This document shows, one piece after another, positions 17,002 to 26,604 of a stretch of 64,000 nt of DNA (positions are counted from its first letter, which is position 1; every line of letters begins with the position of its first letter). A program made the translations under genes and the position numbers. The DNA comes from an uncultured Lachnospiraceae bacterium (GTDB lineage: Bacteria; Bacillota; Clostridia; Lachnospirales; Lachnospiraceae). The stretch is from positions 1 through 64,000 of the forward strand of contig CAJTTO010000001.1 in assembly GCA_910579275.1 (NCBI GenBank), written 5' to 3'. A model generated the notes under the pieces. It worked only from the letters and a program-made list of their open reading frames with translations. It made no database searches and was not told the DNA's origin.

Positions 17002-18096
17002 ATGAGACTGGTTATTGACTGTTTTAAACTTGTAAAGGGTGCAGGAAAAAGCATTGGAATCTATAATCTTGCGCTGAATCTTGTGCGGGCGCTTGCCGCG
17101 TCTGATGAGGGGAACGAGCTTGTCGTTTTTGGAAATTCATATAACCGAAAAGATTTTGACATACCGAATGTAGAATTTATAGAGATTGACAAAAATCCCC
17201 TGAATAAACTGATCTGTATTATGTGGGAACTCTTTGAAGTGAGCATCCGTGCGAAAAAGCAAAAGGCGGACAAGGTGCTGTTCCCGAGAGGATATGCATC
17301 CATGCTCCATCTGACCAGGGAAAGCGTTATCATCCATGATATGATACCGTTTTACTATCACGAACAATATCCCGATTATTTGAATAAACTTGAGAATTTT
17401 TATATTATGCGGCGTCTGAAGGCTTCCGCGCGCAGGGCGGACGACGTGATTACGATATCCGAGGCGTCGAAGCGGGACATCATGAAATACGCGCATGTTT
17501 CGGGTGATGACATTATTGTCATCCCGAATGGATATAATGCCATTGCGAAAAAAGAATTCGCTGAGCCGGATGCGGCTTATATCATGGCGGTCACTTCGGC
17601 GCTTCCGCACAAGAATGCCGAGGGGATTGTGAAAAGCTATGAGAAGTACTGTCACATGACCGACAGTCCGCTGCCGCTTACAATTGTCGGAATTGATGAT
17701 TGTAGTACATTTACTTCGGATTCCCTGACCATGAAGAACATTACCTGTATCAAGTATGTGGAAAAGAACGAGGATTTTTACCAGCTGATATACGGTGCAA
17801 GTGTTTTTTTATTCCTGTCCCTGATAGAGGGCTTTGGTTTTCCGCCGATAGAGGCGATGCAGCTGGGAACTGTCGTGGTCTGCTCGGATGCAAGCTCGCT
17901 TCCGGAGGTGGCAGGGGATGCCGCGGTATATGTCAATCCCAAAGAGTATGGCAAAGTGGCGCGTGCGCTTGCAGGCATTCTGGGTGACAAGGAAATGTGC
18001 AGCACGCTTCGCCAAAAAGGTCTGGAGAACGTAAAGCGTTTTTCTTGGGATAATACAGGGGAGTGCTACAAAAAAGTGCTATTCCCGTTCCAGTGA
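17002..18096 (+). CDS. GT4-family glycosyltransferase
   Basis: A GT-B protein of 364 residues. The N-terminal acceptor loop is KLVKGAGKSIGIYNLALNLV, the middle SVIIHDMIPFYYHEQYPDY and TISEASKRDIMKYAHVS are typical of this mannosyl/rhamnosyltransferase-like branch, and the donor motif is LSLIEGFGFPPIEAMQLGTV followed by SSLPEVAGDAAVYVNP. GGAGCGGGGG precedes the ATG. It is separated from the DUF4956 gene by 145 bases containing a hairpin. Its 3-prime end overlaps the 3-prime end of the opposite-strand membrane gene by 18 bases. It would add a sugar on the cytoplasmic face; donor unknown. Confidence 0.88.
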   Translation: MRLVIDCFKLVKGAGKSIGIYNLALNLVRALAASDEGNELVVFGNSYNRKDFDIPNVEFIEIDKNPLNKLICIMWELFEVSIRAKKQKADKVLFPRGYASMLHLTRESVIIHDMIPFYYHEQYPDYLNKLENFYIMRRLKASARRADDVITISEASKRDIMKYAHVSGDDIIVIPNGYNAIAKKEFAEPDAAYIMAVTSALPHKNAEGIVKSYEKYCHMTDSPLPLTIVGIDDCSTFTSDSLTMKNITCIKYVEKNEDFYQLIYGASVFLFLSLIEGFGFPPIEAMQLGTVVVCSDASSLPEVAGDAAVYVNPKEYGKVARALAGILGDKEMCSTLRQKGLENVKRFSWDNTGECYKKVLFPFQ

Positions 18097-19792
18097 CCGG
18101 AATCCGTCTTTTAAGGAATTCCCCCTCAGCTCAGTGTTGTGAATCATATAATTATATGATGAGGCGGGAAAGTAGTCATATCCTGTAATCTGTCCTTCTT
18201 TCGGACAATATATGGTGATTCCATTCATGTCATATTCTTCCATTGGAGAAGTATCATAATTCTTTTGACAGATATAGCAGGGCTGTGTCAGATTTTGCTT
18301 GATAAACACAATGTCATCCACGAAATAGTGTTCCCAGTATGGTGAGAGGACAAAAAACATGGCAAATATGACACAGCCTGAAAATAATTTGTAAAAGCTG
18401 GCAGAGCCATATTCTTTTTGCCATGTTTCCAGCCACATTCCAACAGAAATCATCGGCGCTGCAATGAGAAAGGCAAGTCCGTACCGGATAAAGGGCGCCA
18501 GAAGCAGCCATGCCGCAATGCATATAAAAGTGCACAGATTAATCAGAATCGTATTCCGGCAGAGTTTTGCCTTTACCGCGATTTTGTGCAGCAGCAGGGC
18601 GCTGTCAAGGACAAATGCCAGAACATTTGTGAGGATAAGCATCTGGGAGTAGCGCTCCTGCGCTTCCCACCATATAGGAAGCCACTTATAAAAAGGCATA
18701 TCAATCAGGCTGGGGTCGTACAGGCACCTTGCCCACACTTTGATGGTGGAAGAGTCAATATTGACATAGCGCACAGGCATTTTCCAGTCAAATTGGAACA
18801 AGTCAATTGCGGCAAAGGGATAGAGCAGCCAGCCTGATATGATGACATTCCGGATTAGGAAAGGCGCTGCTGTCAGCAGACCGAGGGCAAGATAGATAAA
18901 AATATCCTTTGTCCGTTTTGACCTGATGAGACAGACAAGAGGGAAGATTACGAGCAGTACAAGCAGTCCGGTGGACAGCTTGAGTGTCATCACGTATACG
19001 GAAAAGACGCTTAAAAGGGCAAAGGCGTCAATGTTTCCGGGGTCATGTTCAATGGTCTCGCACCAGCGTGCAATCAGGTAGAGCGCCATGTACATTGTCG
19101 CGTAGTCGGATGCGGGGGAGATGCATCCTGTCAGGTTGACAAGAGCATAGAACAGTATGCCGATACAGCACATATCTGCCATATGGCGCGTGCGTGTAAA
19201 AAATCCCCGCAGGCGGTACACAGACCACAGGATGAGGACAATTGCGATAAAGCCGGTGGTACAGTGAAGCGACTGGCCGCACAGGAACTTTAGGCTAAAC
19301 AGCGCGGCAAATGCAAAATAAGAGCTGTTGTACGCAAAATGCCACTGCAGGTTTCCGAGTCCTTTTACGACGCCGTATTCCTCATACCACCTGACTGCCT
19401 GCGCATGGTAAAGGCTTGTGTCTGTGTGAATCGTTCCGCGTGAGGTACAGAATGCGATGAAAAGGATCAGTCCGATATAGAGCAGCCCGTTCCAGCAAAA
19501 AAAAGGTATTTTTCAGTTTTTTCAGGTACTGTAGATAAAAGGAACGCGGATATGCGATAAACGCGGCAATGCAGAGCAGAATCAGAAGCAGGTTTGCAAG
19601 CGCGCCAATTTTACAGAAGAGGCTGAGGAGCTGTGTGTACACGGTTGTGACAGCGACACCACATAGTATCAGCGAAAAAAAGGAAAATGACAGCTGTCTT
19701 TTCAGGAAGACGGACAGCAGCTTGAAAAAAACCAGTCCGATTAGAAAGGTGACGATAAAAATGTAAAGCCAGTTGAATAATACCGATATCAT
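18079..19792 (-). pseudogene. LIC_10190-like multi-pass membrane protein, frameshifted at a T8 tract
   Basis: The N-terminal frame starts at 19792 (MISVLFNWLYIF, with CGGAGG six bases upstream) and runs through several membrane helices to KNTFF, then goes out of frame. The coding then continues in another frame as CWNGLLYIGLILFIAF, TDTSLYHAQAVRWYEEYGVV, KGLGNLQWHFAYNSSYF and on to 18079. The switch lies at a run of eight T on the coding strand (19497-19504); seven T would give one open frame of about 570 residues. The motif DTSLYHAQAVRWYEEYG with GLGNL resembles GT-C-like LIC_10190 proteins. It could be a dead gene, a phase-variable one or a sequencing error. It lies antisense inside the locus. 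Confidence 0.75.
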
Positions 19793-19949
19793 AGTAATCC
19801 TCCGTTTCTGCCATGTTAAATGATCGTTATACATGGAAAGTGATATACTGTAGTTTGTGCCTGTAAGTACTGAATATACATGCCTATGAGATCAGGAGGC
19901 AATGTATACGTATATTATAGAATGGAAAAATTAAAATCGTAATAATTTC

Positions 19950-19978
19950 TTGCATTTTACTTAAATAATGGGTAGAAT
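19950..19978 (+). promoter_or_regulatory. Putative sigma-A promoter of the DUF6311-gtrII-rhamnosidase run
   Basis: TTGCAT (19950-19955), a 17-base spacer and TAGAAT (19973-19978), 73 bases before the gene start at 20052. Confidence 0.55.
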
Positions 19979-20051
19979 AATACTAAATCATTACTTTACA
20001 GCAAATACACTTATCATTTTTGATTAAATTTTGCAGGAATGGAGAAGGAAC

Positions 20052-21749
20052 ATGCGCGGAAAATTAGATAGTGACAGCGTAGTGTATGGATTGTCTGCCA
20101 TGATTGGCATCGTGGCATTTATGGCGATATATGGATTGCATGTATTAAATCCGGTCTATGATGACTGGCTGCTGGGGCAGGGGGATCTGACACAGCATTA
20201 TCTGGGCTGGTGCTTTTACAGGCGCAGTGACTGGTTCTTTCCTGTTGGTCTTACAGATAATCTGGCGTACCCATCTTTTACATCGGTCATTTTTACCGAT
20301 TCGATTCCGGTTCTGGCTGTTTTTTTCAAGCTGCTTTCACCCATTCTTCCAGAGACATTCCAGTATTTTGGATGGTGGGGAATTGTCAGCTTTGCCCTGC
20401 ATGGTTTTTTTTCGGCGAAAATACTACGGGAGCTTTCGGTGGGGAAAATGCAGGCGCTTATTGGCAGCGTTTTTTTTGTCTTATCGCCTCTTGTCATCGA
20501 GCGGATGTTTAAACATACCGCGCTTGGCGGGCACTGGATGATTCTTGCGGCTGTCTACCTGTTTGTCAGGCATGGAAAGGATTACTTTAATACGAAAAAG
20601 GCAGTGGTATGCTGGGGGATCCTTGGGGCGCTAACGTCAGCAGTGCACCTGTATTTTCTTCCGATGTGCGGTGTCTTTTTGTGCGGATATCTGTTGTGCA
20701 GCTTTTGGAGGGAGAGACGGTTCCGGTGGAAGTATCTGCTTCCGGGAATGTCGTTTGGCGGCATGCTTTTTACCAGCACATATCTGCTGGGCGGGTTTTC
20801 TACACGCGCGGTTTCGAGTGACAGTGGGCTTGGCGAGTGCAGCTTTAATTTAAACGGTTTTTTTAACGAAAAAGGGTATTCCCGTTTTTTTGATGCCCTT
20901 CCGATGTACCATGAGCTGCAATACGAAGGGTTTGCCTATCTTGGGCTTGGTATTTTTGTGCTGCTTACGACAGTAGCAGCCTTTGTCGTGATGGATTTGA
21001 CAAGGAACGGCGGCAGCTGTATCAGAGGAAAACGAGTAGAGCTTTTGACAGTGGGGCTGATGACAGCCGGGCTTGTAGTGTTTGCGGCATCGCCGGTCGT
21101 GACATGGAATGACAAACTGCTCTTTGTGTTGACGGACAGCAGTACACTGACGCATTATTGGAGTATTTTCCGCTCAACCGGTAGAATCATATGGCCAGTC
21201 AACTATATGATTTATATTGCTGCGATTGTCTGCAATGCGAAGCTGTGGGAGCGTGTCTTTGAAAAAAGCGGGGGGCGCGGCAGGAAGGCGGCAGCTGCCG
21301 GAACCGTGGTGGTCGCTTTGTGCTGTCTTTTGCAGATTGTTGACATCAGCGGCAAGCTGGCAGAACAGAGAGTCCAGTTTGCAGGAAGGACAACCTATGT
21401 CTCCCCGTTTCAGGATGAAACATGGGAGGAACTTGCGGGAAGTGAGCGCCTGCGGCATCTGGTCTGGGTTCCGAACAGTTTTGAGAACAAGGAGATTTTG
21501 GAGTTTGCAAAGTGGGCGTATGACAATCAGCTCACGATGAATATTTTCTACTTCGCGCGGGGCATTGGCGTGCTGGAAGACACACAGAACAGCCTGCGCA
21601 GTCCGGATGACACATATCTTTTTGTGTTCAGGCGGGACATGGTACAGGAATACGCGGACTGCGGGCTTCATTTTTACGAGGCGGACGAATATGTTGTCGG
21701 GACAACGTTTGCGCTGGAACAGGAGGAGTATGATTTTAATGCGTTTTGA
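20052..21749 (+). CDS. DUF6311 membrane protein (GT-C-like)
   Basis: A 565-residue protein with about ten membrane helices. Near the N-terminus GQGDLTQHYLGWCFYRRSDW contains the outer-loop Asp seen in GT-C enzymes, and YPSFTSVIFTDSIPVLAVFF is characteristic of DUF6311. A C-terminal outer domain (about 440-560) contains LRHLVWVPNSFENKEILEFA. The start at 20052 is chosen because GGAGAAGGAA precedes it; a TTG at 20031 is less likely. It overlaps the GtrII-like gene and probably transfers or polymerises sugars at the outer membrane face from polyprenyl-phosphate donors. Activity is not proven for the family. Confidence 0.8.
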   Translation: MRGKLDSDSVVYGLSAMIGIVAFMAIYGLHVLNPVYDDWLLGQGDLTQHYLGWCFYRRSDWFFPVGLTDNLAYPSFTSVIFTDSIPVLAVFFKLLSPILPETFQYFGWWGIVSFALHGFFSAKILRELSVGKMQALIGSVFFVLSPLVIERMFKHTALGGHWMILAAVYLFVRHGKDYFNTKKAVVCWGILGALTSAVHLYFLPMCGVFLCGYLLCSFWRERRFRWKYLLPGMSFGGMLFTSTYLLGGFSTRAVSSDSGLGECSFNLNGFFNEKGYSRFFDALPMYHELQYEGFAYLGLGIFVLLTTVAAFVVMDLTRNGGSCIRGKRVELLTVGLMTAGLVVFAASPVVTWNDKLLFVLTDSSTLTHYWSIFRSTGRIIWPVNYMIYIAAIVCNAKLWERVFEKSGGRGRKAAAAGTVVVALCCLLQIVDISGKLAEQRVQFAGRTTYVSPFQDETWEELAGSERLRHLVWVPNSFENKEILEFAKWAYDNQLTMNIFYFARGIGVLEDTQNSLRSPDDTYLFVFRRDMVQEYADCGLHFYEADEYVVGTTFALEQEEYDFNAF

Positions 21750-23310
21750 CTTGTTGGCACAGTTAAAGAAAAGGATTCCAAAACACACAATGATTTGCTT
21801 TGCATCCGCGGTGATTGTGGGATGGCTGACACATTTTTATATGCTTACCCACAAGTTCCTCAACTGGGATGATGCAAACAGTATGGGGACGTATGGCAGC
21901 GGCGACTATCTGGGAAGATGGTTTTTAAAGTATATCCATCCGCTTGGCGGAAGATACAGTGTGCCTGCGGTACATGGCTTTCTGCTGATACTCTGCATTG
22001 CTGTGTCCGCGTGTCTGATTCTTGAGATTATGCGGATTAGAAGCACGACGGGGGCAGTGCTCACCGCCGTGGTTCTTGAGACGTTTCCAAGTGTGGTCAG
22101 CACGATGACATTTATGTTTATGGCACATACTTCGGGGATTGGCATTCTGATGGTGACGCTTTCTGTGTACCTTTTGCGGAAATACCGCTTTGGATGGCTG
22201 CCATCCACAGCACTGCTTATCTTTGCGCTTGCAACGTACCAGAGTTACGCCAGCTTTGCGATAACACTGATGCTGATTGGCATGATATCGGATATTTACC
22301 ACGGAAAAAAATTTCCCGAAGTGCTGCGGACGGGAATCCTTTGTGTTGCGGTGCTGGGGGTGGGCGTGCTCCTGTACATGAAGCTGTCGCATATCATCTA
22401 CCCGAACATTGATAACGAGACGTATGGCGGCGTGGGCAATATGGGACAGATTGCCGTCCGTGACATGCCGGTATTAATCGGAAGATGCTATAAGCGGTTT
22501 CTGGAATATTTTCTCTGGAAACCATTTGCGTTTGTGAGCAGAACAGCGCAGACGGCAAATGTGATTACCTGTGTGCTTGCGGTTGTGCTTTTTGCATACC
22601 TTGCGGTGGAGCGAAAAATGTACAAGGACGTGCTTACATTTCTGATGCTTGCGCTGCTGTGCTTTTTTGTCCCGCTGGCAGCGGCATTTATTTATTTTAT
22701 GGCGCCCGATGTGAATTATTCCATGCTGATGCTGTACGCGTATGCACTGATTTACGTACTGGTGCTTGCGCTCCTTGAGTACTGCATGGAGGACTGGCAC
22801 GAGAAGCCGGTGTCTGTGCGGTGGAAAAACGTGTTGCGCTACGGGGCTGTCGTCATTACCATGCTTACCATATTTGTGAGCAGCTACACGGATTATCTCC
22901 TTGCAAACCGCGCATACTTGCGGACGCATTTTGCGACAGAGCGTGTCCAGCAGTATTTTAACAGGGTGCTTGCCATGGTCGAGACAACGCCCGGATTTCA
23001 AGAGGGCGACAGCGTTGAGATACTGGGAGAGTTCTATTACAAGGATAATCCGAGCAGTGTGGAGGTTGACGTGCTTGATGCGGAGGATCTCAGGGAGCTT
23101 GACGGTGTGGCGCTTGAGAATGGTCTGATTACGATGAGCGTGCGGGACAATTTTATTAAAATGTTTATCGGGTATGACATGGCAGATTTGCGCTTTGACA
23201 AGAAAGAGGAAATCATGCAGACGGATATTTATCAGAACATGCCGGTTTATCCGGAAGAGGGATGTGTGCAGAAGATCAATGAAATATGGGTTGTGAAAAT
23301 GTGCGAGTAA
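21730..23310 (+). CDS. GtrII-type glucosyltransferase-like membrane protein
   Basis: The membrane part resembles the GtrII domain of O-antigen glucosyltransferases: MLTHKFLNWDDANSMGTYGS with the acidic outer loop, then GRWFLKYIHPLGGRYSVPAV. About ten helices are followed by a C-terminal outer domain (about 400-525, DSVEILGEFYYKDNPSS). The start is given at 21730 with AGGAGGAG just upstream; the ATG at 21739 is equally possible. The gene overlaps the end of the DUF6311 gene by 20 bases, indicating coupled expression. GtrII enzymes use undecaprenyl-phosphate-glucose made by GtrB and flipped by GtrA; homologues of both lie in this locus. Confidence 0.82.
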   Translation: MILMRFDLLAQLKKRIPKHTMICFASAVIVGWLTHFYMLTHKFLNWDDANSMGTYGSGDYLGRWFLKYIHPLGGRYSVPAVHGFLLILCIAVSACLILEIMRIRSTTGAVLTAVVLETFPSVVSTMTFMFMAHTSGIGILMVTLSVYLLRKYRFGWLPSTALLIFALATYQSYASFAITLMLIGMISDIYHGKKFPEVLRTGILCVAVLGVGVLLYMKLSHIIYPNIDNETYGGVGNMGQIAVRDMPVLIGRCYKRFLEYFLWKPFAFVSRTAQTANVITCVLAVVLFAYLAVERKMYKDVLTFLMLALLCFFVPLAAAFIYFMAPDVNYSMLMLYAYALIYVLVLALLEYCMEDWHEKPVSVRWKNVLRYGAVVITMLTIFVSSYTDYLLANRAYLRTHFATERVQQYFNRVLAMVETTPGFQEGDSVEILGEFYYKDNPSSVEVDVLDAEDLRELDGVALENGLITMSVRDNFIKMFIGYDMADLRFDKKEEIMQTDIYQNMPVYPEEGCVQKINEIWVVKMCE

Positions 23311-23329
23311 AGGACAGGGAGAAGGGCAG

Positions 23330-26300
23330 ATGATTCAGGGATTTCGGAGAGCGGCAGTGTGGGTTGCCGTGGTGATATTGGGAATGATAAGCGGCGGATG
23401 CGGCAGCAGATCAGATGCTGACAGTGCGGCATCCGGCAGTCTGACATGCCTCACGGTAAACTACAGGGAAAATCCCATAGGAATAGAAGATGTTCCAGTG
23501 TTCGGGTGGCGGATGCAGGAGGGGACAGGCCGGCAGACGGCATATCGGATTTTGGTGGCGGAGTCGCCCGAACAGCTGGCTCAGCAGGAGTATGTGTGGG
23601 ACAGCGGCAGGACAGCGTCCGGTATTTCGGCGGCAGTGCCGTATGGCGGCGCTGCACTGGAGGCAGGAAAACAGTACACATGGAAAGTATGTATCTGGGA
23701 CGAGGACGAGAACCTGCTTGAGAGTGCAGCCGCAGCGTCCTTTGAGATGGGACTGACCAATGATGACTGGGGCGGCGCATCGTGGATTGGCATGAAAAAA
23801 AACAGGGAAATACCGCAGGGCACGCGTCAGTATCGCATAGCGTATGATGTTCGTCTCGGACAGACACATTCTGGTTTTGTGTGGGGAATGGACACGAACC
23901 AGTATGGGGAATATCTGCGGTTTGACATCAATACACTGGGCGGTGCCGTTGAATGCGCTGTTGTGGAGCTTTCCAACACAGACGAACAGCGAACCGCCGT
24001 TGTGTTAAATGAAGAATTTCCGGATTCATTTGGCAGCGTGGAGGAATTTTGCGCCACCGACCATCATGTGGAGCTGGACATAAAGGAAAGCGCCGTTGGC
24101 GCATGGGTTGACGGTGTGCAGGTGCTCGCGGCGGAGCTGACCAGATTTCCCGCAGGAAAAGATATAGGGAATATTGGATTTTGGACGGCAAGAGGGGCAT
24201 ACTATGCATATTATGACAATCTTGCCGTGACGGACGGGAATACAAAAACCGCGCTTTATGCCGAAACGTTTGACGATGGCAAAAACCACGTTTTCTCTCC
24301 GTACTACGCAAAAATTACGGACGGCTGGTGTGAGGCTTCGTCTGGCTTTCTGCTTACTGCGGGGGTGCAGGAACCCGCGCCGATGCTCCGGCATGCCTTT
24401 GCGTGTGAAAGCGGCAAACAGATTGTGTCTGCGCGCCTGTATGCCACGGCGCTCGGAGATTACAGGATTTACCTGAATGGGAAGGATGTCTGCGGCGAAT
24501 ATCTGGCGCCGGGGCGGTCAATATACAGCAAAGAGACGTACTACCGGACGTATGATGTCACTGAATTTTTAAATCCGTCCAATGTGATAGGTGCGGTGAT
24601 TGGGCACGGAAGATACAACAAGTCAAATGCGGACTGGGGAGAAACGATCGCGTTTCAGGCAAAGCTTGTGATACAGTATGCGGACGGCAGCAGCCAGAAT
24701 GTCGTTACCGGAGACGAGTGGCAGGTGTTTGATGACGGTCCCATCAGAAACGATGACATGTTTCTCGGAGAATTTTATGATGCCGCAAAAGAGCAGGCGG
24801 GCTGGTGCGAGACGGATTACCAGCCGGACGGATGGCGGCAGGCAGATGTGTTTTCGGAGTACGACAGTCTGGATAAAAAGGCGTCGGAAACAGCGCCGGT
24901 AAAATGTATCGGTACACTGGAACCGGTGGCGGTGTCGGAGCCTGCCGCCGGGGAATATGTGTATGATTTCGGACAGAATTTTAACGGAAATTGTAAGATT
25001 GTCCTGAAAAATACCGGGGACATGCGCGGAAAGGTGATTACGATACGGTATGCGGAAATGCTCAATGACGAAAGGATGTCGTGCCGCGACGACGCGGTTG
25101 GGACGGTCTGGACACAGAACCTGTATGCGGCTGACAATACGGACTACTATGTTGTGGGTGGAACGGGAGAGGAATCCTACACGCCGACGCTTGTGTGCAG
25201 GGGATTCCGCTATGTGCAGATATCGGGACTTGACCAGCCGCTGCCGCTGTCGGATGTGAGCGGGCTTGTGATTAGCACGGACAACCGGCGCACGGGTACG
25301 TTTGTCTGTTCGGATGAGCGGGTAAACAAGCTGTATGAAAGCATCTACTGGACACAGATAAGCAACTTTCTGGATGTGCCGACGGACTGTCCGCAGCGCG
25401 ATGAACGCTTCGGGTGGGCAGGAGACGCGCAGGTATTTGCAAATACGGCGATGTACAATTCGGATGTGTATGGTTATCTGAAGCATTACACGGAAATGCT
25501 GATAAACGGGCAGTGCGAAAACGGTGCTTTTCCGGAGATCGCGCCGAGCGACAACATGGACAGCGGGGCAAACGGATGGAGCGACGCGGGGATTATTTTG
25601 GTCTGGGAGCTGTATCAGCAGTATGGAAATCCGCAAATCATAAGGGAGCATCTGGATGCGATGTGCCGATACATGGACTATCTGGTGGAGACGAGCGAAG
25701 ATTATGTCCGCAGGCAGCACAATTACAGCGATCATAATGCGGTTTCCGTGCTGGATGATGAGATCGCAAATACGGCGCAGTGTGCATATGTGGCAGATCT
25801 TTTGTCAAAAATGAGTGCAGATATTGGTGAAAATGACATTGCCAAGAAATACAGGATGGTTTACAATCAATATAAAAAGGCATGGCAGGACAATTACATC
25901 AATGAGGATGGTTCGATTGACTGCTGGCTTCAGTCCGCTTATACGCTTGGGCTTGCATATGGACTGTATCCGGAGGAGCTTGCGGAAAAGGGCGCGAAAT
26001 GCTTAAATACTGCCATTTTGGAATATGATGCACATTTGAACACAGGATTTGTCGCGACACAGTTCCTGCTGCCGGTGCTTTGCCGGTATGGATATGCCGA
26101 CACGGCATACCGTATCCTGCAGCAGGACACCTACCCGTCTTGGAACCATATGCTTTCTTACAACCAAACGACGATTACAGAATCGTGGTACACATGCTAC
26201 GACACAGATGGCGGGACATACGCTGTGAACGGCTCCCTGAACCATTTTGGACTTGGAACAGTGGGACAGTGGCTGTACAGTGACATCCTCGGAATCCGGA

Positions 26301-26554
26301 GAGATGAGGACAGTCCGGGTTATCAGCATTTTTATCTTGAGCCGCAGGTGGGCGGCGGACTGACATTTGCATCGGGAAGCTACGAGAGTGTATATGGGAC
26401 GATAGAAAGCAGCTGGAAAGCAGAGGGGGGAGCGCTGGTATTTCGCTTTGTGATTCCGCCCAATACGACAGCGACCGTCTCCCTTCCGGATGTCCGGTAT
26501 CAGGGCATGGAGCTTGGCGCGGGAACGTATGAGTACCGTGTTGAAGTACAGTAG
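23330..26554 (+). CDS. Secreted alpha-L-rhamnosidase (GH78), likely lipoprotein
   Basis: A 1074-residue protein. An N-terminal hydrophobic segment ends in SGGC, a near-lipobox with Cys at residue 24. Next come a GH78 N-terminal beta domain, an inserted concanavalin-like region (about 160-300, GFVWGMDTNQYGEYLRFDIN), the domain with YLNGKDVCGEYLAPGRSIYS, the YVYDFGQNFNGNCKIVL beta domain, the (alpha/alpha)6 barrel with DVPTDCPQRDERFGWAGDAQ (acidic catalytic region) and GAFPEIAPSDN plus GWSDAGIILVWE, and a C-terminal beta domain. GH78 enzymes cleave terminal alpha-L-rhamnose. It lies 19 bases after the GtrII-like gene, inside a rhamnose-polymer locus, which suggests trimming of the cell's own glycan. 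Confidence 0.92.
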   Translation: MIQGFRRAAVWVAVVILGMISGGCGSRSDADSAASGSLTCLTVNYRENPIGIEDVPVFGWRMQEGTGRQTAYRILVAESPEQLAQQEYVWDSGRTASGISAAVPYGGAALEAGKQYTWKVCIWDEDENLLESAAAASFEMGLTNDDWGGASWIGMKKNREIPQGTRQYRIAYDVRLGQTHSGFVWGMDTNQYGEYLRFDINTLGGAVECAVVELSNTDEQRTAVVLNEEFPDSFGSVEEFCATDHHVELDIKESAVGAWVDGVQVLAAELTRFPAGKDIGNIGFWTARGAYYAYYDNLAVTDGNTKTALYAETFDDGKNHVFSPYYAKITDGWCEASSGFLLTAGVQEPAPMLRHAFACESGKQIVSARLYATALGDYRIYLNGKDVCGEYLAPGRSIYSKETYYRTYDVTEFLNPSNVIGAVIGHGRYNKSNADWGETIAFQAKLVIQYADGSSQNVVTGDEWQVFDDGPIRNDDMFLGEFYDAAKEQAGWCETDYQPDGWRQADVFSEYDSLDKKASETAPVKCIGTLEPVAVSEPAAGEYVYDFGQNFNGNCKIVLKNTGDMRGKVITIRYAEMLNDERMSCRDDAVGTVWTQNLYAADNTDYYVVGGTGEESYTPTLVCRGFRYVQISGLDQPLPLSDVSGLVISTDNRRTGTFVCSDERVNKLYESIYWTQISNFLDVPTDCPQRDERFGWAGDAQVFANTAMYNSDVYGYLKHYTEMLINGQCENGAFPEIAPSDNMDSGANGWSDAGIILVWELYQQYGNPQIIREHLDAMCRYMDYLVETSEDYVRRQHNYSDHNAVSVLDDEIANTAQCAYVADLLSKMSADIGENDIAKKYRMVYNQYKKAWQDNYINEDGSIDCWLQSAYTLGLAYGLYPEELAEKGAKCLNTAILEYDAHLNTGFVATQFLLPVLCRYGYADTAYRILQQDTYPSWNHMLSYNQTTITESWYTCYDTDGGTYAVNGSLNHFGLGTVGQWLYSDILGIRRDEDSPGYQHFYLEPQVGGGLTFASGSYESVYGTIESSWKAEGGALVFRFVIPPNTTATVSLPDVRYQGMELGAGTYEYRVEVQ

Positions 26555-26604
26555 GCGCAGAGGGGCGGCAGCAACATAATCAATGCGAAAGGACGTAACG
26601 AAAA

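Noticed and set aside
24623..25735. A 370-codon minus-strand open frame
   Set aside because: Antisense to the GH78 catalytic region; no motifs.
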